Of a stretch of 46,327 nt of DNA, positions 21,603 through 35,267 are shown piece by piece. Location: contig JAUGWO010000153.1 in NCBI GenBank assembly GCA_049724395.1, positions 1 to 46,327 of the forward strand. Reading direction: 5' to 3'. Positions within the stretch are counted from its first letter, which is position 1; each line of letters begins with the position of its first letter. Under the pieces are notes generated by a model, which worked only from the letters and a program-made list of their open reading frames with translations, was not told where the DNA came from and made no database searches. The stretch comes from Spongospora subterranea f. sp. subterranea. Its lineage: Eukaryota > Endomyxa: Phytomyxea > Phytomyxea > Plasmodiophorida. A program made the translations under genes and the position numbers.

Positions 21603-24600
21603 ATGGCAACAAACCATTCTGGCGACGGGCGGCACAGTGGCGATAATACTTCCAGGCGGGGTGGACGTTCAAGGTCACGCCGTGCTCGAGGTGGAAAGCC
21701 GCATCATGGACGAAATTCTACGCCTCAATCAACACCAGGCTCATACGAGGACGCGGATTCTGAAATAATTCGGTTTGCAAAACAGAACGATGTCGTTGGT
21801 TTGGCACAAGAACTGGAATCCTGCAACCGTGACTTTCAGTCTTGGACGCCTTCCTTTACCCTTCCCTATCCTCGTCTTGAGGCACAGGAAAAGTATATGG
21901 CCAATTGAAATTACATTTCGACTGTAGTTGCATTTTTTATTTCTGCCTCTCTGTTATCGTTCTGTAGTCGTTGTTCGCGATGGTTTCTTCACCGTTTTTG
22001 TCGGTCGTTCTAATCAACTATGGTTTGTGCCAATATGGTTTTATATTGATTCGTTGCGAATTCCTTACCCCCTTCAACTGGCAACCCGATTTTGATTGTT
22101 ATTGACATGTCGTTTCCTTACATAGAAAAAACCCTTTGATTGCCGCTGCTGCGAACGACGCAATAGACGCGATGCAGCTCTTACTCCACAAAGGAGTGGA
22201 TCCAAATTCTCTTGGGTCCGTCGGAATTACGGTACAGTATTTGTTCCTGTTTTCTTATAATGATCACTTTACCCACCACTAGCGACTGTCAACTTTTCTC
22301 ATCTGCATTTGTCACTTGGATCAGCTGTATAGGGGACGCCTATCAAAAATTATTTTTGGGCTCTTCTCAAGACTTTTTTGTTTTTGTCTCGTCCGCATTT
22401 GTTTGTTTACTGGCAGCATGTTTTTCTTTTTCATAATGGAGTGGTTAGGCTCTGACTGCTGCGACCGTTCACGGGCATGATGATGTTGCCTTGTTTCTAC
22501 TCAGCCAAGGTGCCTCTGTCGATGTGTCTGGTCCGACTGGGTATCACTGCACTACATGCAGCCGCACAGTTCAGACGCGTAGATCTCATTGAAACGTTTG
22601 CCGAACACCCGACCTGTAACGTCAATGCTGTCGACATTGACGATCAAACTGCGTTGCACAAAGCCGCGATCGCACTTTGCTCCGGCGCGATATCGTCTCT
22701 ACTTAACCATGGGGCTGCGTACTCTATATACGATGTATTGATTCAACTATTCTCTAATACTACTCGACAGGGTTACACACGATAAGGGGGGGTTTTCTGC
22801 GCTATATTACTCATCGAAAGGTGTGGTTTCCCTGCTGTTTTAACTATTTTTTTCTTGTTTCTATTAGTTTTTATTAGCGAGTTGTAATTACTCATAAATA
22901 ATTTTCTAAAAGCTAAATTCTGAGTGGTCTTCTCTTGTGCATTCATATCTGATTTTTTAGAATACGAGAAGCACTCGAAGCATTTACGTAAGCCAAAAAA
23001 TAAAGGACGTGGTGGACATTTCCAGAATCCAGTACATCATGGTTTGCCGAGTCTATCATCCCTGCTGGAATGTGTCGTTTCTTTGGCAAATGCAACACCT
23101 TTTCTTTACGATACTTTCCGGACGGTTTCAGGTATGTTAGCAATCGTAAATTCAAACTTACTGCTTGCATATTGCTGATGTTATTGGTACCTCGTCATTG
23201 ATTGTTTCGCAGATCGTCATGCGCGTGATGCCATAGTGCGGTCCATCGGCGCTGAAAGGGTAATGGCAGTTTTGGCATTGCGCACCGAAGCTTTGGAAGA
23301 CACCGAATTGTTTAACGAGATATTGCTGACCTTAGTTCGTACGCTCAAGGTTCTAACATCTACAATTTCTGTTTCCAGTTTGAGTTCATATATGTCATTC
23401 TAGGCCGATAAACGCCCGTTGCGGGTGTCATCGAGCGATTTATGCCGCGTTTTGACTACGATGGTGACTGAGGCTTCGCGCAATTCGCTTTCCGCATTCG
23501 CCAGTTTGCTAACTCAGCCCTATTGTGCTGTCCAAATCTCTCTCGATGATGTCGCACAGATTGCTTCTGCTCTTCAGGCGGCCTGTCGCATGTAACATCT
23601 TGCCTGTTTTTTAACTTGTTTTAATGTTTGAGAATTGGCTTACTTTGAGTTAAAAAAAATGCTGGCGTCCTATGTTCTGTTTATGTTTTTAGGGTCGGTT
23701 TTCATTTTGCAATCATTGTTGCCAATTACCTTGTTTCAGGTGTATATTTGGTCATCAGCCATACGTTGACTTCAGTATCGACTTCGTTCACACAATGACC
23801 ATTGCCTGGTTGCGTCTAGTCTGTGCATTAGCCGAAAAAACACCGGTTGAAGATCTCAATGCGCTTGGGGCCCAATTCGACCACTTCTGTTTGTCCATTG
23901 ACGTTTGATTGGTGTGTGATAGTTTGATTTTCACGTTTTGCAGGGAATATGCTTGATGAATGTTTGATTGATATCGACTTTAATATTCAAGAGGCCGACA
24001 GGTTTGCTGTCCTCATTTTCGCATATTTTCATCATTCTCAGGTGAGTCAATATTCGCGAGTCTAATTGTTTTCTTGTACATCGTTCAAATTCGACTTCTG
24101 CTGGTACCTACAACAGGTTCAATCACTAAAATGCTGTTATGCACAGGTGTTTCCGCTAAATACCGCTTCTTTGCAAGAAATTACCCCAACTGTTCCAAGA
24201 CCCTTTATTGTTGCATCTGATGACGAAGCGGGTTCCATCGCCCTGGCCGCAGCCTCAAGTATGTGCTTCTGATATGTTGATATTGTTTTTTGGTCTCTCG
24301 CTGTGCACTGTCTTTTTTTTAACTATTATGCCTGCACGGTTTGCGTTTTTTTTTCTGCACTCTGTCTCTGACAGCCTGATGTCTTCACGTTTCAGGAAAA
24401 CGAGGGCAGCGTCTTAATCGTCATGGCGAACCTGGTTTCGCGCACGTTCCAAAAATCACCTGGTTTGTGAAAAGTAAACCCATATCATTGCGGTTCCAGC
24501 AGTTTGCTTCCCGGAGGTCGGTCAAACAAAAACACATTCTGCTGCTGTTTCGACTTATTCTCATTGATCATATATTTTTTGTATTCTGCAACAGAAACTT

Positions 24601-27165
24601 ATGTTCGTTTTGTTCGATTTATTGGCTATGTAAACCCTTTTTTGTTTATTTTATTCTTGCGATATTTTTCTTTCAACGCTCGTGTTTTTTGAAAGGTTCT
24701 TTTTTCTTTAGGTATAATGCCATTCGTCACATTGCTGACGATACTGAGGAATACTGGGGTAAATACTTCGGCTACATGCTCCGTGTCGGCGACATTTCTC
24801 GTCGGTCTTATTATATTCAGGTCCGCTGCATTTAACTGTCCTTTTACTTGACTGCTCAACAGTTCACCAGCGGATTCCATGATTTTTGTGTGCATTTTTT
24901 ATGGATTTTCGAAAAAAAGTAATTCGCCTTTCTTTTAATATGGTTGCCCAATCAACCGCTCCTGTTTCGTAATCCATCTTCATCCAACTTATCGAACGCA
25001 TTCGCAGTTGGCGGCGTCCCGCAGCCATTCATTGGAAACCAATCCGGTGTCAATTAATCGGTTTCTTATGACGGGGTCGCATGCGGACGGCGATGCGTAC
25101 GAGGTAACTCTCATGAGATATATCACGTCAGCTCTTTAACTTGTTGTTGTTCGAAGCATTTTGTTCAGCAAATGATGACTCTGCCTCCTGCAGCGTTCGA
25201 GATATCTTTGCCCATAGAGGTATAAATACTGCATTGTGATGTTGAGGGTTAAATTTGACATATTTGATGTGAAAAATAATGTATTGGCTTACATCTTATG
25301 TGGTTTTCATGCATGTTTATGGATATGAATTATCATGATGAAATTGACTAAATGTATGCTTTGGATTTACAAATTTCACATAATTGATTGGTTTAGACAC
25401 GAATTAGTACAATCATCTGACAATTTTTTTGGGCTAGTTCCTGCACGAGCCTGGGATTGGTGAAGGTCCGTTACGAGAGCTCCTTCAAATGGTCAGCAAG
25501 ATTTTATTTCCACTGCAACCGCGGGACGCTTCTTCGACCCTTGCGTCGTTGTTTGTGGTGGCGCCAAGCGGAAATGCTTTCCACTTGTCATCGCCCCCCA
25601 TTGATCTCGATTCAGCCGCCGAGCAGCATCTATTCCTGCACTGGGAGATGGCTGGTCGAATGACCGGTAAATTGTTTACTCTCCTCCAATGCGAGATAAC
25701 CCTGTTTCGACGTTTTTAATATGCCGAACCCATCAACGTTTCGCTATTTTGAATGTTTCTTATGAACTGTTGTGAAACGGGAATTAGGAGTTTCGTTGTT
25801 TTTGTCCTACTAGAAGACCAATTTAACGAATGTTTTATGGCTTCAATGTAAGTCAGCGCGCATACTCTTTTTGTCTAATTTGGATGTGGTTTAATTTAGG
25901 CCTCTCTGTAACGACGTCATTCCCTCTTGGAGTTAGGTTTACAGATGCGCTATTGCGTCGCATGCTCGATTTGGATCAACACGAGGGGGAAGACGTGAAA
26001 GACAAGACATTGCTGCTTGCCGGATTCGATGATGATTTGGCGGTTCGTCTTCGTTGGCTCGCCCATAACGAGATCGACGCGTTAGGTCTTGATATGCGTT
26101 GGTCATATACTGACATCACGCTTTGTAGAGATGTCCCTTTGGTACCTGGTAATGCGTCAATGCTTCTCCTAGTTACATGGCACAATAGTTCATCATAGTT
26201 GTTAGATGTTTCATCCTATCGTTCTGCTGATTTATCGAACATTCATTTTTATTTTTTTGATGTTTTTGCATGCAGAAGGTTATGATGTTCAGTTTTTGGT
26301 TTATCCATGCCCTTGGATTTTTATGTAGTCAACATGGCTCATGCGTTCATCAATTTTCAGGCAGCACCGAAATTGCATTTGTTGATTATGTGCTTGACAG
26401 GTGGCCAGGACATGGTCGTTCAAGATTCCAATAAATTGGAGTTCATTTCGACTTTGGTCGAACGTCGTCTTTGGGGAACCGCCGAACAGAAAGCGTTGAC
26501 TTCCGCGTTCATCAAAGGGTTCCAAGATGTTCTTCAAACTGCCGATTGTATTTCTAGTTTGTCGGTCGGCGATTTGTCCCATCTGCTCCAGGGAGCTCAG
26601 GCCCTTGACCTGAACTGGATGCGCATCGAACTTGTATCCTATTCGTATGGTTACAATGCTGAGTCTCCTGTCATCGTTTGGTTTTGGCGTTATGTGTCTG
26701 AGCTTGATGCCGAAAGATTATCACGGCTTCTCCAGTTCTGGTCAGTGCATGTCGAGTCTCTTGGGACTTTTTGTGAGAGCTCAGTGCCCCGTTGTCTTCT
26801 TGCATTTTTTTTATTTGCATCTCGTCCAAATTGTGTACTTTCTAGCTTTTGTACATTTGCTGTTAGTTTCAACAAACAATTACCTATCATACTCTTCATG
26901 AATCGATGGTTTTACGATATTATAGTACATTTTTTCACGATGCAATTTGCTGTTCAGGTCTGGTAGTCCCGTTCCGCCTTTGCCACACAGTATGGTAACG
27001 GATCATTGGACTATATGCCCTCATCTGAGACCAGTATCGTCATTGCCCTCGTCTGCAACTTGCACGCGACAATTGAGCATCCCGAGGTACGTGTCGTTCG
27101 AACAGCTGATGACCAAGTTCAATACCGCACTGGAGTTCGGCTATATTGGATATTCATCCACCTGA
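21603..27165 (+). CDS. Ankyrin-repeat HECT E3 ubiquitin ligase, HACE1-like architecture
   Basis: The 18 exons are 21603-21892, 22126-22231, 22449-22718, 22771-22820, 22961-23131, 23213-23349, 23403-23591, 23740-23888, 23944-24041, 24147-24258, 24396-24516, 24712-24820, 25008-25103, 25169-25218, 25438-25666, 25900-26148, 26401-26740 and 26958-27165. The product is about 990 residues (human HACE1 has 909). A disordered Arg/Gly-rich start is followed by ankyrin repeats (residues about 100-250; ITALHAAAQFRRVDLIETF, QTALHKAAIALCSGA) and an armadillo-like helical middle. The HECT domain begins with KSKPISLRFQ, then EPGIGEGPLRELLQ, LRWLAHNEIDALGLDM, and the C-lobe loop LPSSATCTRQLSIPRY. The catalytic Cys codon is 27061-27063, about residue 957. 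HECT enzymes form a ubiquitin thioester on this Cys before transfer. There is an oddity in exon 3: between GPTG and TALHAAA there is one nucleotide too many (22542-22545), which shifts frame within an otherwise perfect ankyrin repeat. Every other junction agrees in phase. Confidence 0.92.
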
Positions 27166-28119
27166 TGTAACGTCGGGTCTGTTCAATTTCCTGTTCATAT
27201 CAATCTGAAGTCTTAGTTCAGTATGTCTAACTGTTATTATCTAAACTTGTCGTGAATCATCCGCCTCAATCCCCCCTCGTAGCTTTTGCTGACTTGTAGC
27301 ATTGAATCAATACCGATAGACTTTCTCGTATAGGGTTTACATTTCTTGCTTTGAAGGACTGGTCGTGTCAATACTCATTGGCGGCCGCCATTGTTGTGCT
27401 CTTCGATGCTTTCAGGTGCTGATCCCAAGGATTGACAGAATCATTCAACTTGGTTGTCAAAGCTTGCTGCGTTCCTGAAAACTGAGAAAAAAAAATCGAT
27501 ACCGTTTATTCCTGATATATTGCGTCAATTCGTGAAGTCAACATACTGAATGCTGAAGAAATGCTGGTTGTGGTTTTGACACGGAGCTACTTTTCTTTCC
27601 TGGGCCAATTCAAGGCTGTTCACCAAATAAATCTCAGCTTACCCTGTTCCCGAATCTTTCAGTTGGGTTATTCAGGTTGTTCAGGCCAATGGAAGTTCAT
27701 TGTATCATTACTGAGCCTTGGTCTATGCCCAATAAAGACAATCTTTTCTTCTGTGTTAATTTTATATGATTTGCATTGACTTTCGACGGATCATCTACAT
27801 CAAACCGTTCTTAACCTATCCCTGTTTCTGAATCGGCGGGACTGCTCTCTCCATCAATCCACCACGATATCTCACCTTCATTCCCCAACTTTCAATATAT
27901 TGGACATGCTCAGTTCTGCAGGCTGCATTTGAAGTTTGAGTCCGATAATGTGAGGCACGTGTCGCAAGAAATCAAAACCACAACATTCATTATTTGTAAA
28001 GTAGCAATTCATACATAGTATGTACTTGGAGCGAATTAACAGCATCACAAGTGTCAACTGATTTGGGTAAATAATTGTTTCTATTTGTATTAGCAATATA
28101 TAAACAGGTTTCATCGTTT
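27166..28119. other. Intergenic between convergent genes
   Basis: No supported gene. Short frames on both strands lack motifs. The region takes the 3' ends of the HECT ligase gene and the kinase gene. Confidence 0.45.
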
Positions 28120-30386
<2,267 letters not shown>

Positions 30387-32090
30387 GATGCCACAAGAAG
30401 AACAGTTCGACCTTAATGCCAATATCGATTATGGCTATAACAGTCTATCGCCTATAGACTATGGACTATGGTTGACCTGATAGAGGTAGCGTGTAGCGAT
30501 TACTGACACACTCAATTGTGGTGCACTCGCTGTAACACAGGACAACCATTCACAGTTCCTGTACTGTATATCGGTAAATGACGTGGCCTGGAACGCAAAT
30601 TAGCGTTGAAACAGCAACACGTTCTTTGAAAGGCAAAATATGGGACTTTAAGAAACTTAGGAGCCAGATTTGAGCTCGACTCAAGATTCATCGAAAACTC
30701 TAACCAGCTTCTCTTTTGCTTTTACCAAAGCCAAAATGATGCTGTTTTTTATGCCGTCACCCATCTGATTATCCCGTTCAAAACAATGAGATCATTGCCA
30801 AATTCTTTGAAGTATCATTGGCACCAATACCCAACAGCCTTGAGATGTCGCTGCCTAAATGATTTCTTCATCAGGAATGTTGCAGATAAAGAATGCATGT
30901 TCTTTGAAAGACATCTCACCCTCAGTCTTCAACGGAATTAACCAGACAAATCATTCCACCAACCAAGTCTGACATGATATGAAAAATATCCGAAATGACT
31001 AATTCCCTGACTTTCACATACATCTTGATGCCAACTGATGACGCAAAGTTCCAGCCGATCTGATGAGGACTACACCAATAAAAATTTTTTGACCCGCACA
31101 AATTTCTGCAAATAATAGATTTAATTGAACTGTTTCCCCTGCTAAAGAATCATGGCCCGTTGGCTTGTTCATAAATCTAAGCCCCTCAAATAATTTTATG
31201 CACGGTTTGTCGCTTTACAATAGTGGTGTGCCGTGTGGGTCTGGAATCCGGAGAGCGAACCCTCGTCGCAGCGGTCCAGTTCAATCTTCAATGAAACTTT
31301 TGAGGGTCGATAATTTGAAGATTATTGTCCAGCATGTAGCATGGGCTGATATGATGATGAAAGCACATAAAAAGATCATAAGAACGAATTTCTCTCAATA
31401 ACCTAGAGTAGCTAGGGCTATAGATGTGCAGTACTAACTCAAAACCAACTAACTCAGTCTTGGAACATAGAAATGACCCAAATCAATTCATGAAATAACA
31501 CCGGCACGAAATCGTTTAACCGCATCGACGCAGCGGTCCTAACACGCATAGCATGGCATGTTTGTTATGCCCGACCTTACTAAACCATAAAGAGCATTAA
31601 TACATGTATGTACGTTGGCAGTGATTTCGCAAGGCCGGGCAGTTTGCGATCATGCCCTGTTGTCCAACGGGATATGTGGCCTGCCCAATATCTAGAGTGG
31701 TTTCAGATCAGCAGAGTTCAATCTGTCCGAGCTTGCGATAACACTGCCAACGTAAATACAGGGATATATCAATGTTGCTTATTGTTTAGCAATTTGTCAG
31801 CTCAGGAAAAACAAGTATCTGCTGTTCTGTGAGCCACTGTAGACAGTGATTTCCTGCATTATAGGACATCACCGCTTGAAATCCATGTATTCCATCAGTG
31901 ATGTACCGGTGACACAACGGGTCGTTCTCACGATCGAACAGTTTCTCAACACTTGCTATATGTGGGAAGCTTAACTCTTTGTCCTACAACTTGCTTCGAC
32001 ATGCCAATGGGGTACCGTTATCGTTTTGTGCATGCTGTTATTTGACTTCATAGGCTCAAATACGGGTCGACTTCATTGGCTCAAATACGG
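30387..32090. other. Intergenic, upstream of the kinase gene
   Basis: No recognised gene. A minus-strand stretch at about 30880-31080 can be read as a diverged coding remnant (KMYVKVRELVISDIF) ending in a stop, but no family is evident. The open frames at 31165-31401 and 31608-31832 have no motifs. The first few hundred bases should hold the kinase promoter. Confidence 0.4.
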
Positions 32091-32099
32091 GTCGGGTTC

Positions 32100-32450
32100 A
32101 TGATTATCGTATTGTTAATACCAGAAATCTCTCCGATGAGTTGTTTGGTCCATGACGCTTCTCGGGCCGAAGAGCACATTGCAATATATTCGGCTTCGAG
32201 TGCCAACAGAGCAGTGCTTTTGGTGCGATGACTACTCCATGAGATTGGGCCACCACCCATCGAACATACAAACCCTCCAGTGCTTCTCCTTACGTCAGCG
32301 TCGCCTGCCCAATCACTATTGCTTTAGAAAACAGGATCCGAATCATTGTTATAGCAGATGCGCGGATTATCTAACCAAGCCTATAGATACGGCCAAATTC
32401 AAATGGTGCTGCAAAGCCATGGGCCTCACCGATATGGGGGGTGTTGAAAC
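32100..32450. mobile_element. Ty1/copia fragments in opposite orientations
   Basis: The minus strand at about 32330-32140 reads as copia RNase H (DWAGDADVRRSTGGFV, GGGPISWSSHRTKSTALLAL, EAEYIAM). The plus strand at about 32350-32445 reads as the C-terminal end of a copia polyprotein (ADYLTKPIDTAKFKW, MGLTDMGG). The two parts are neighbours in an intact element but lie here in opposite orientations, so an inversion or two insertions is implied. These are fossil fragments from a copia lineage different from the one at 334-4270. Confidence 0.75.
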
Positions 32451-33164
32451 TGCAGCCATGCCAGTTGGCACTGGATAACTTGACGCGGTGCTCGGCGTAT
32501 GTGGCCGGAAAGAGTACGCGGGACGCCATTCTTTTCTTTGAGTTTCTCTGACCCATGAGCGCATCTTAATGACAGGCAAGAAGGACATTCTGTATATCTG
32601 ACCGTCGGATACTCGGTACGGATAAAGGGTCAAGTCCGAGATCTGATCCGAGGCACTTCTCGGACCCCGGATAGTATCCGATCGGAGCCCCTCTACCCCG
32701 CAAAACGCGAATACAAATCGTTTGTGGGTGAAGTGGAACGATAATCTAGACCTCACCAGCGCTGCCAAAACGGAATGTCCTCTTGATAATAAACAAAAGG
32801 GATTTCAGGTTGATCTGATACACAATAGTCTGTCTGTGAGATGGGACTCTTGCCAGTGTTATATTGATCATGATAACCAACTATGGTTTGTTCGGCAACG
32901 ATTTCAGCAATCCGTCGAAAATCTAACATACAGTAAACACAGCACACCTGACCGGCTGAAATCCCCTAATCTATACACCATCTACCATTGCTGTTCGTGA
33001 TCGATATTACAAAGTTCGGCGCCGAACAGTTCCATCCTATATCCATCATTCTAGGCGCACTATTCGAATATTATGGGTTTACGGTACCAACTTTGAACGC
33101 ACAGCGTCCAAATTGTCCTACAATGACTCTACAATGGTTGCGAATTCCGTTAGGGCGTTGACAA
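32451..33164. other. Intergenic, nothing recognised
   Basis: Short frames without motifs. A region at about 32600-32700 is rich in GGATAC/GTATCC and CGAG/CTCGG words, suggesting local inverted repeats. No gene is supported. Confidence 0.35.
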
Positions 33165-33168
33165 CGAA

Positions 33169-33945
33169 CCCGAATATAACGCCTAGGCGTTGTATTCGGG
33201 TCTTACATGCAACTTCCTAATTGTGCGGATTTTGAGTAAACTCGAATATAACGCCTAGGTGTTGTATTCGGGTCTTACATGCAACTTCCTGATTGTGCGG
33301 ATTTTGAGTAAACTCGAATATAACGCCTAGGTGTTGTATTCGGGTTTTACATGCAACTTCCTAATTGTGCGGATTTTGAGTAAACTCGAATATAACGTTT
33401 TGAGTAAACTCGAATATAACGCCTAGGTGTTGTATTCGGGTTTTACATGCAACTTCCTAATTGTGCGGATTTTGAGTAAACTCGAATATAACGCCTAGGT
33501 GTTGTATTCGGGTTTTACATGCAACTTCCTAATTGTGCGGATTTTGAGTAAACTCGAATATAACGCCTAGGTGTTGTATTCGGGTTTTACATGCAACTTC
33601 CTAATTGTGCGGATTTTGAGTAAACTCGAATATAACGCCTAGGTGTTGTATTCGGGTTTTACATGCAACTTCCTGATTGTGCGGATTTTGAGTAAACTCG
33701 AATATAACGCCTAGGTGTTGTATTCGGGTTTTACATGCAACTTCCTACTTGTGCGGATTTTGAGTAAACTCGAATATAACGCCTAGGTGTTGTATTCGGG
33801 TTTTACATGCAACTTCCTAATTGTGCGGATTTTGAGTAAACTCCAATAGAACGCCTAGGTGTTGTATTCGGGTTTTACATGCAACTTCCTAATTGTGCGG
33901 ATTTTGAGTAAACTCCAATAGAACGCCTAGGTGTTGTATTCGGGG
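33169..33945 (+). repeat. 72-bp minisatellite, about 10.5 units, each with a 32-bp palindrome
   Basis: The word ACGCCTAGG recurs at 33179, 33251, 33323, 33419, 33491, 33563, 33635, 33707, 33779, 33851 and 33923. The step is exactly 72 bp, except for one 96-bp step that contains an extra 24-bp partial copy. The first unit includes a nearly perfect 32-bp palindrome (33169-33200, half-site CCCGAATATAACGCCT) with only one mismatched pair. Later units carry C-to-T changes within it. The last two units have two further changes (CTCCAATAGA). Units are contiguous with no unique spacers. Confidence 0.97.
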
Positions 33946-34290
33946 GAAGACGGTAGGTCACATTTGAAAACGCACTACGGGATGTTTTCAATACCTGCAC
34001 TTATTGATGAATTTTCATAGATCAGCTTCGACCCGGATTGTGATCTTTCCATCGTATCCTTATTGGGGTGTTGCTTATTGGTAAACGAGCGAAGACGCCA
34101 TGTTTAACGATTTTAGTTAAAAGTGTATTTATCTACGGCCATGATCAATGCCAATCGACAGTTTGTCAGCATTTAGTTGGCCCGTCGACAGTTTGGCCAT
34201 CTTCCTGCCGTCATAATGTATTGCACTGTTATTTACTGTATCAGGATGGCGCCAAACTGTGTTTTGTTTGAGATGATAATGTCTTCCGGA
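33946..34290. other. Region between minisatellite and transposase fragment
   Basis: No gene recognised. The part from about 34150 may include the extended, decayed C-terminal end of the minus-strand transposase. Confidence 0.35.
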
Positions 34291-34945
34291 AAATGTTCGT
34301 ACTCACCGAATGCAAAGAACCTTGGACGTGTCCACTATTCCCCTCATGAACAGAACTGTAATATCGTGGCGCCTGCCTTCAATTGGGTCAAAAATACTGC
34401 CAAACAGGCCATCAGGAGTTGTTATTCTTTGGTCGTTCAAACAATGTTTGCCAGGATGACCATTGTAGACTAAACGTTGTGTAGAATTTAACCAGAACAT
34501 CTAGGGACTGGGACTGCAGATGTATTGACGATTTCATCAATGAACGCCCAGACCCACTTTAGTGTTGCTCAGGGCGGCCTAGATCGTGGATGTGTATTGC
34601 GACAGACGCTTCTCTATCAACACGTTCATTGAAATATAAAATATTCCTTGTCCTGGACCCAGATTAAATAAACAGTACGAGCTATTGTTTTCGAGATCGA
34701 AGCGATAGACCTGCCAAGTTCTGTCATTGGAAACCAGTCGTAATGGCGACACACCAGGGCTAATGTCTCAATACGTTCGATTCTGTCTCCGCTTTTGGCG
34801 AAAATGTATTCCGGTAGTCGGAATCCACTTGACAGCAGCGTCAATTGTTGAATTGACTAGCGAAATCGTAGCAAGAAAGTGTTATCGTTTAGACCCAAAT
34901 GGAATCATTCCGAGGCCGGATAGGATGATTGAAGGGCGTTCGTAA
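34290..34945 (-). mobile_element. Harbinger-like (DDE_Tnp_4) transposase remnant
   Basis: Read on the minus strand, three segments follow the order of a DDE_Tnp_4 transposase of the PIF/Harbinger type. The N-terminal helical part at about 34850-34640 includes FRLPEYIFAKSGDR and LGRSIASISK. The first catalytic region at about 34540 reads AFIDEIV. The core at about 34475-34320 reads YNGHPGKHCLNDQRITTPDGL followed by EGRRHDITV, where the second Asp sits. Family members typically have YNGHKRKH...TPDGL...GRRHD. The frame is interrupted between the N-terminal part and the core by stops around 34500-34625, and the C-terminus is not recognisable. No terminal repeats were found. Confidence 0.8.
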
Positions 34946-35267
34946 ACAAAACAATTTGTTTTAAAATAATTACCCAACATTATTTGGTCTCATAAACAAA
35001 TTGAACCAAACATATGGCATGTTGAATGTCCCTATTTCCTACGACATTGTTTTACAATAATCAGTCCAACACGTTATTCCACATATTGTGATACTGTTTT
35101 CGTTTCCGACTAAATTAAAGTAATTACAGGAGACCAACTCAAATATTAAATACAGAATTAAATCACAGCAGAGTCGAATAGGTGGGAGAAGAGAATCGGA
35201 TATCTGAATTCTGGTGTATGACACACTCTGAACTCATCTTTGGCGCTACATTAACGTCATTCCTCCA
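34946..35267. other. Upstream region of the Cys-module gene
   Basis: AT-rich, no coding motifs. It probably holds the promoter of the gene starting at 35268. Confidence 0.35.

Noticed and set aside
22540-22595. A micro-intron explaining the frame change in the HECT gene
   Set aside because: Any GT-AG pair there would remove the highly conserved TALHAAAQ ankyrin core; a 1-nt difference fits better.
32367-32768. Minus-strand 133-aa ORF
   Set aside because: It overlaps a plus-strand copia C-terminal fragment, has no recognised motif and is probably a chance frame.
33169-33945. CRISPR-like array
   Set aside because: The units are contiguous 72-bp copies with no unique spacers, in a eukaryotic sequence. 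It is a minisatellite.
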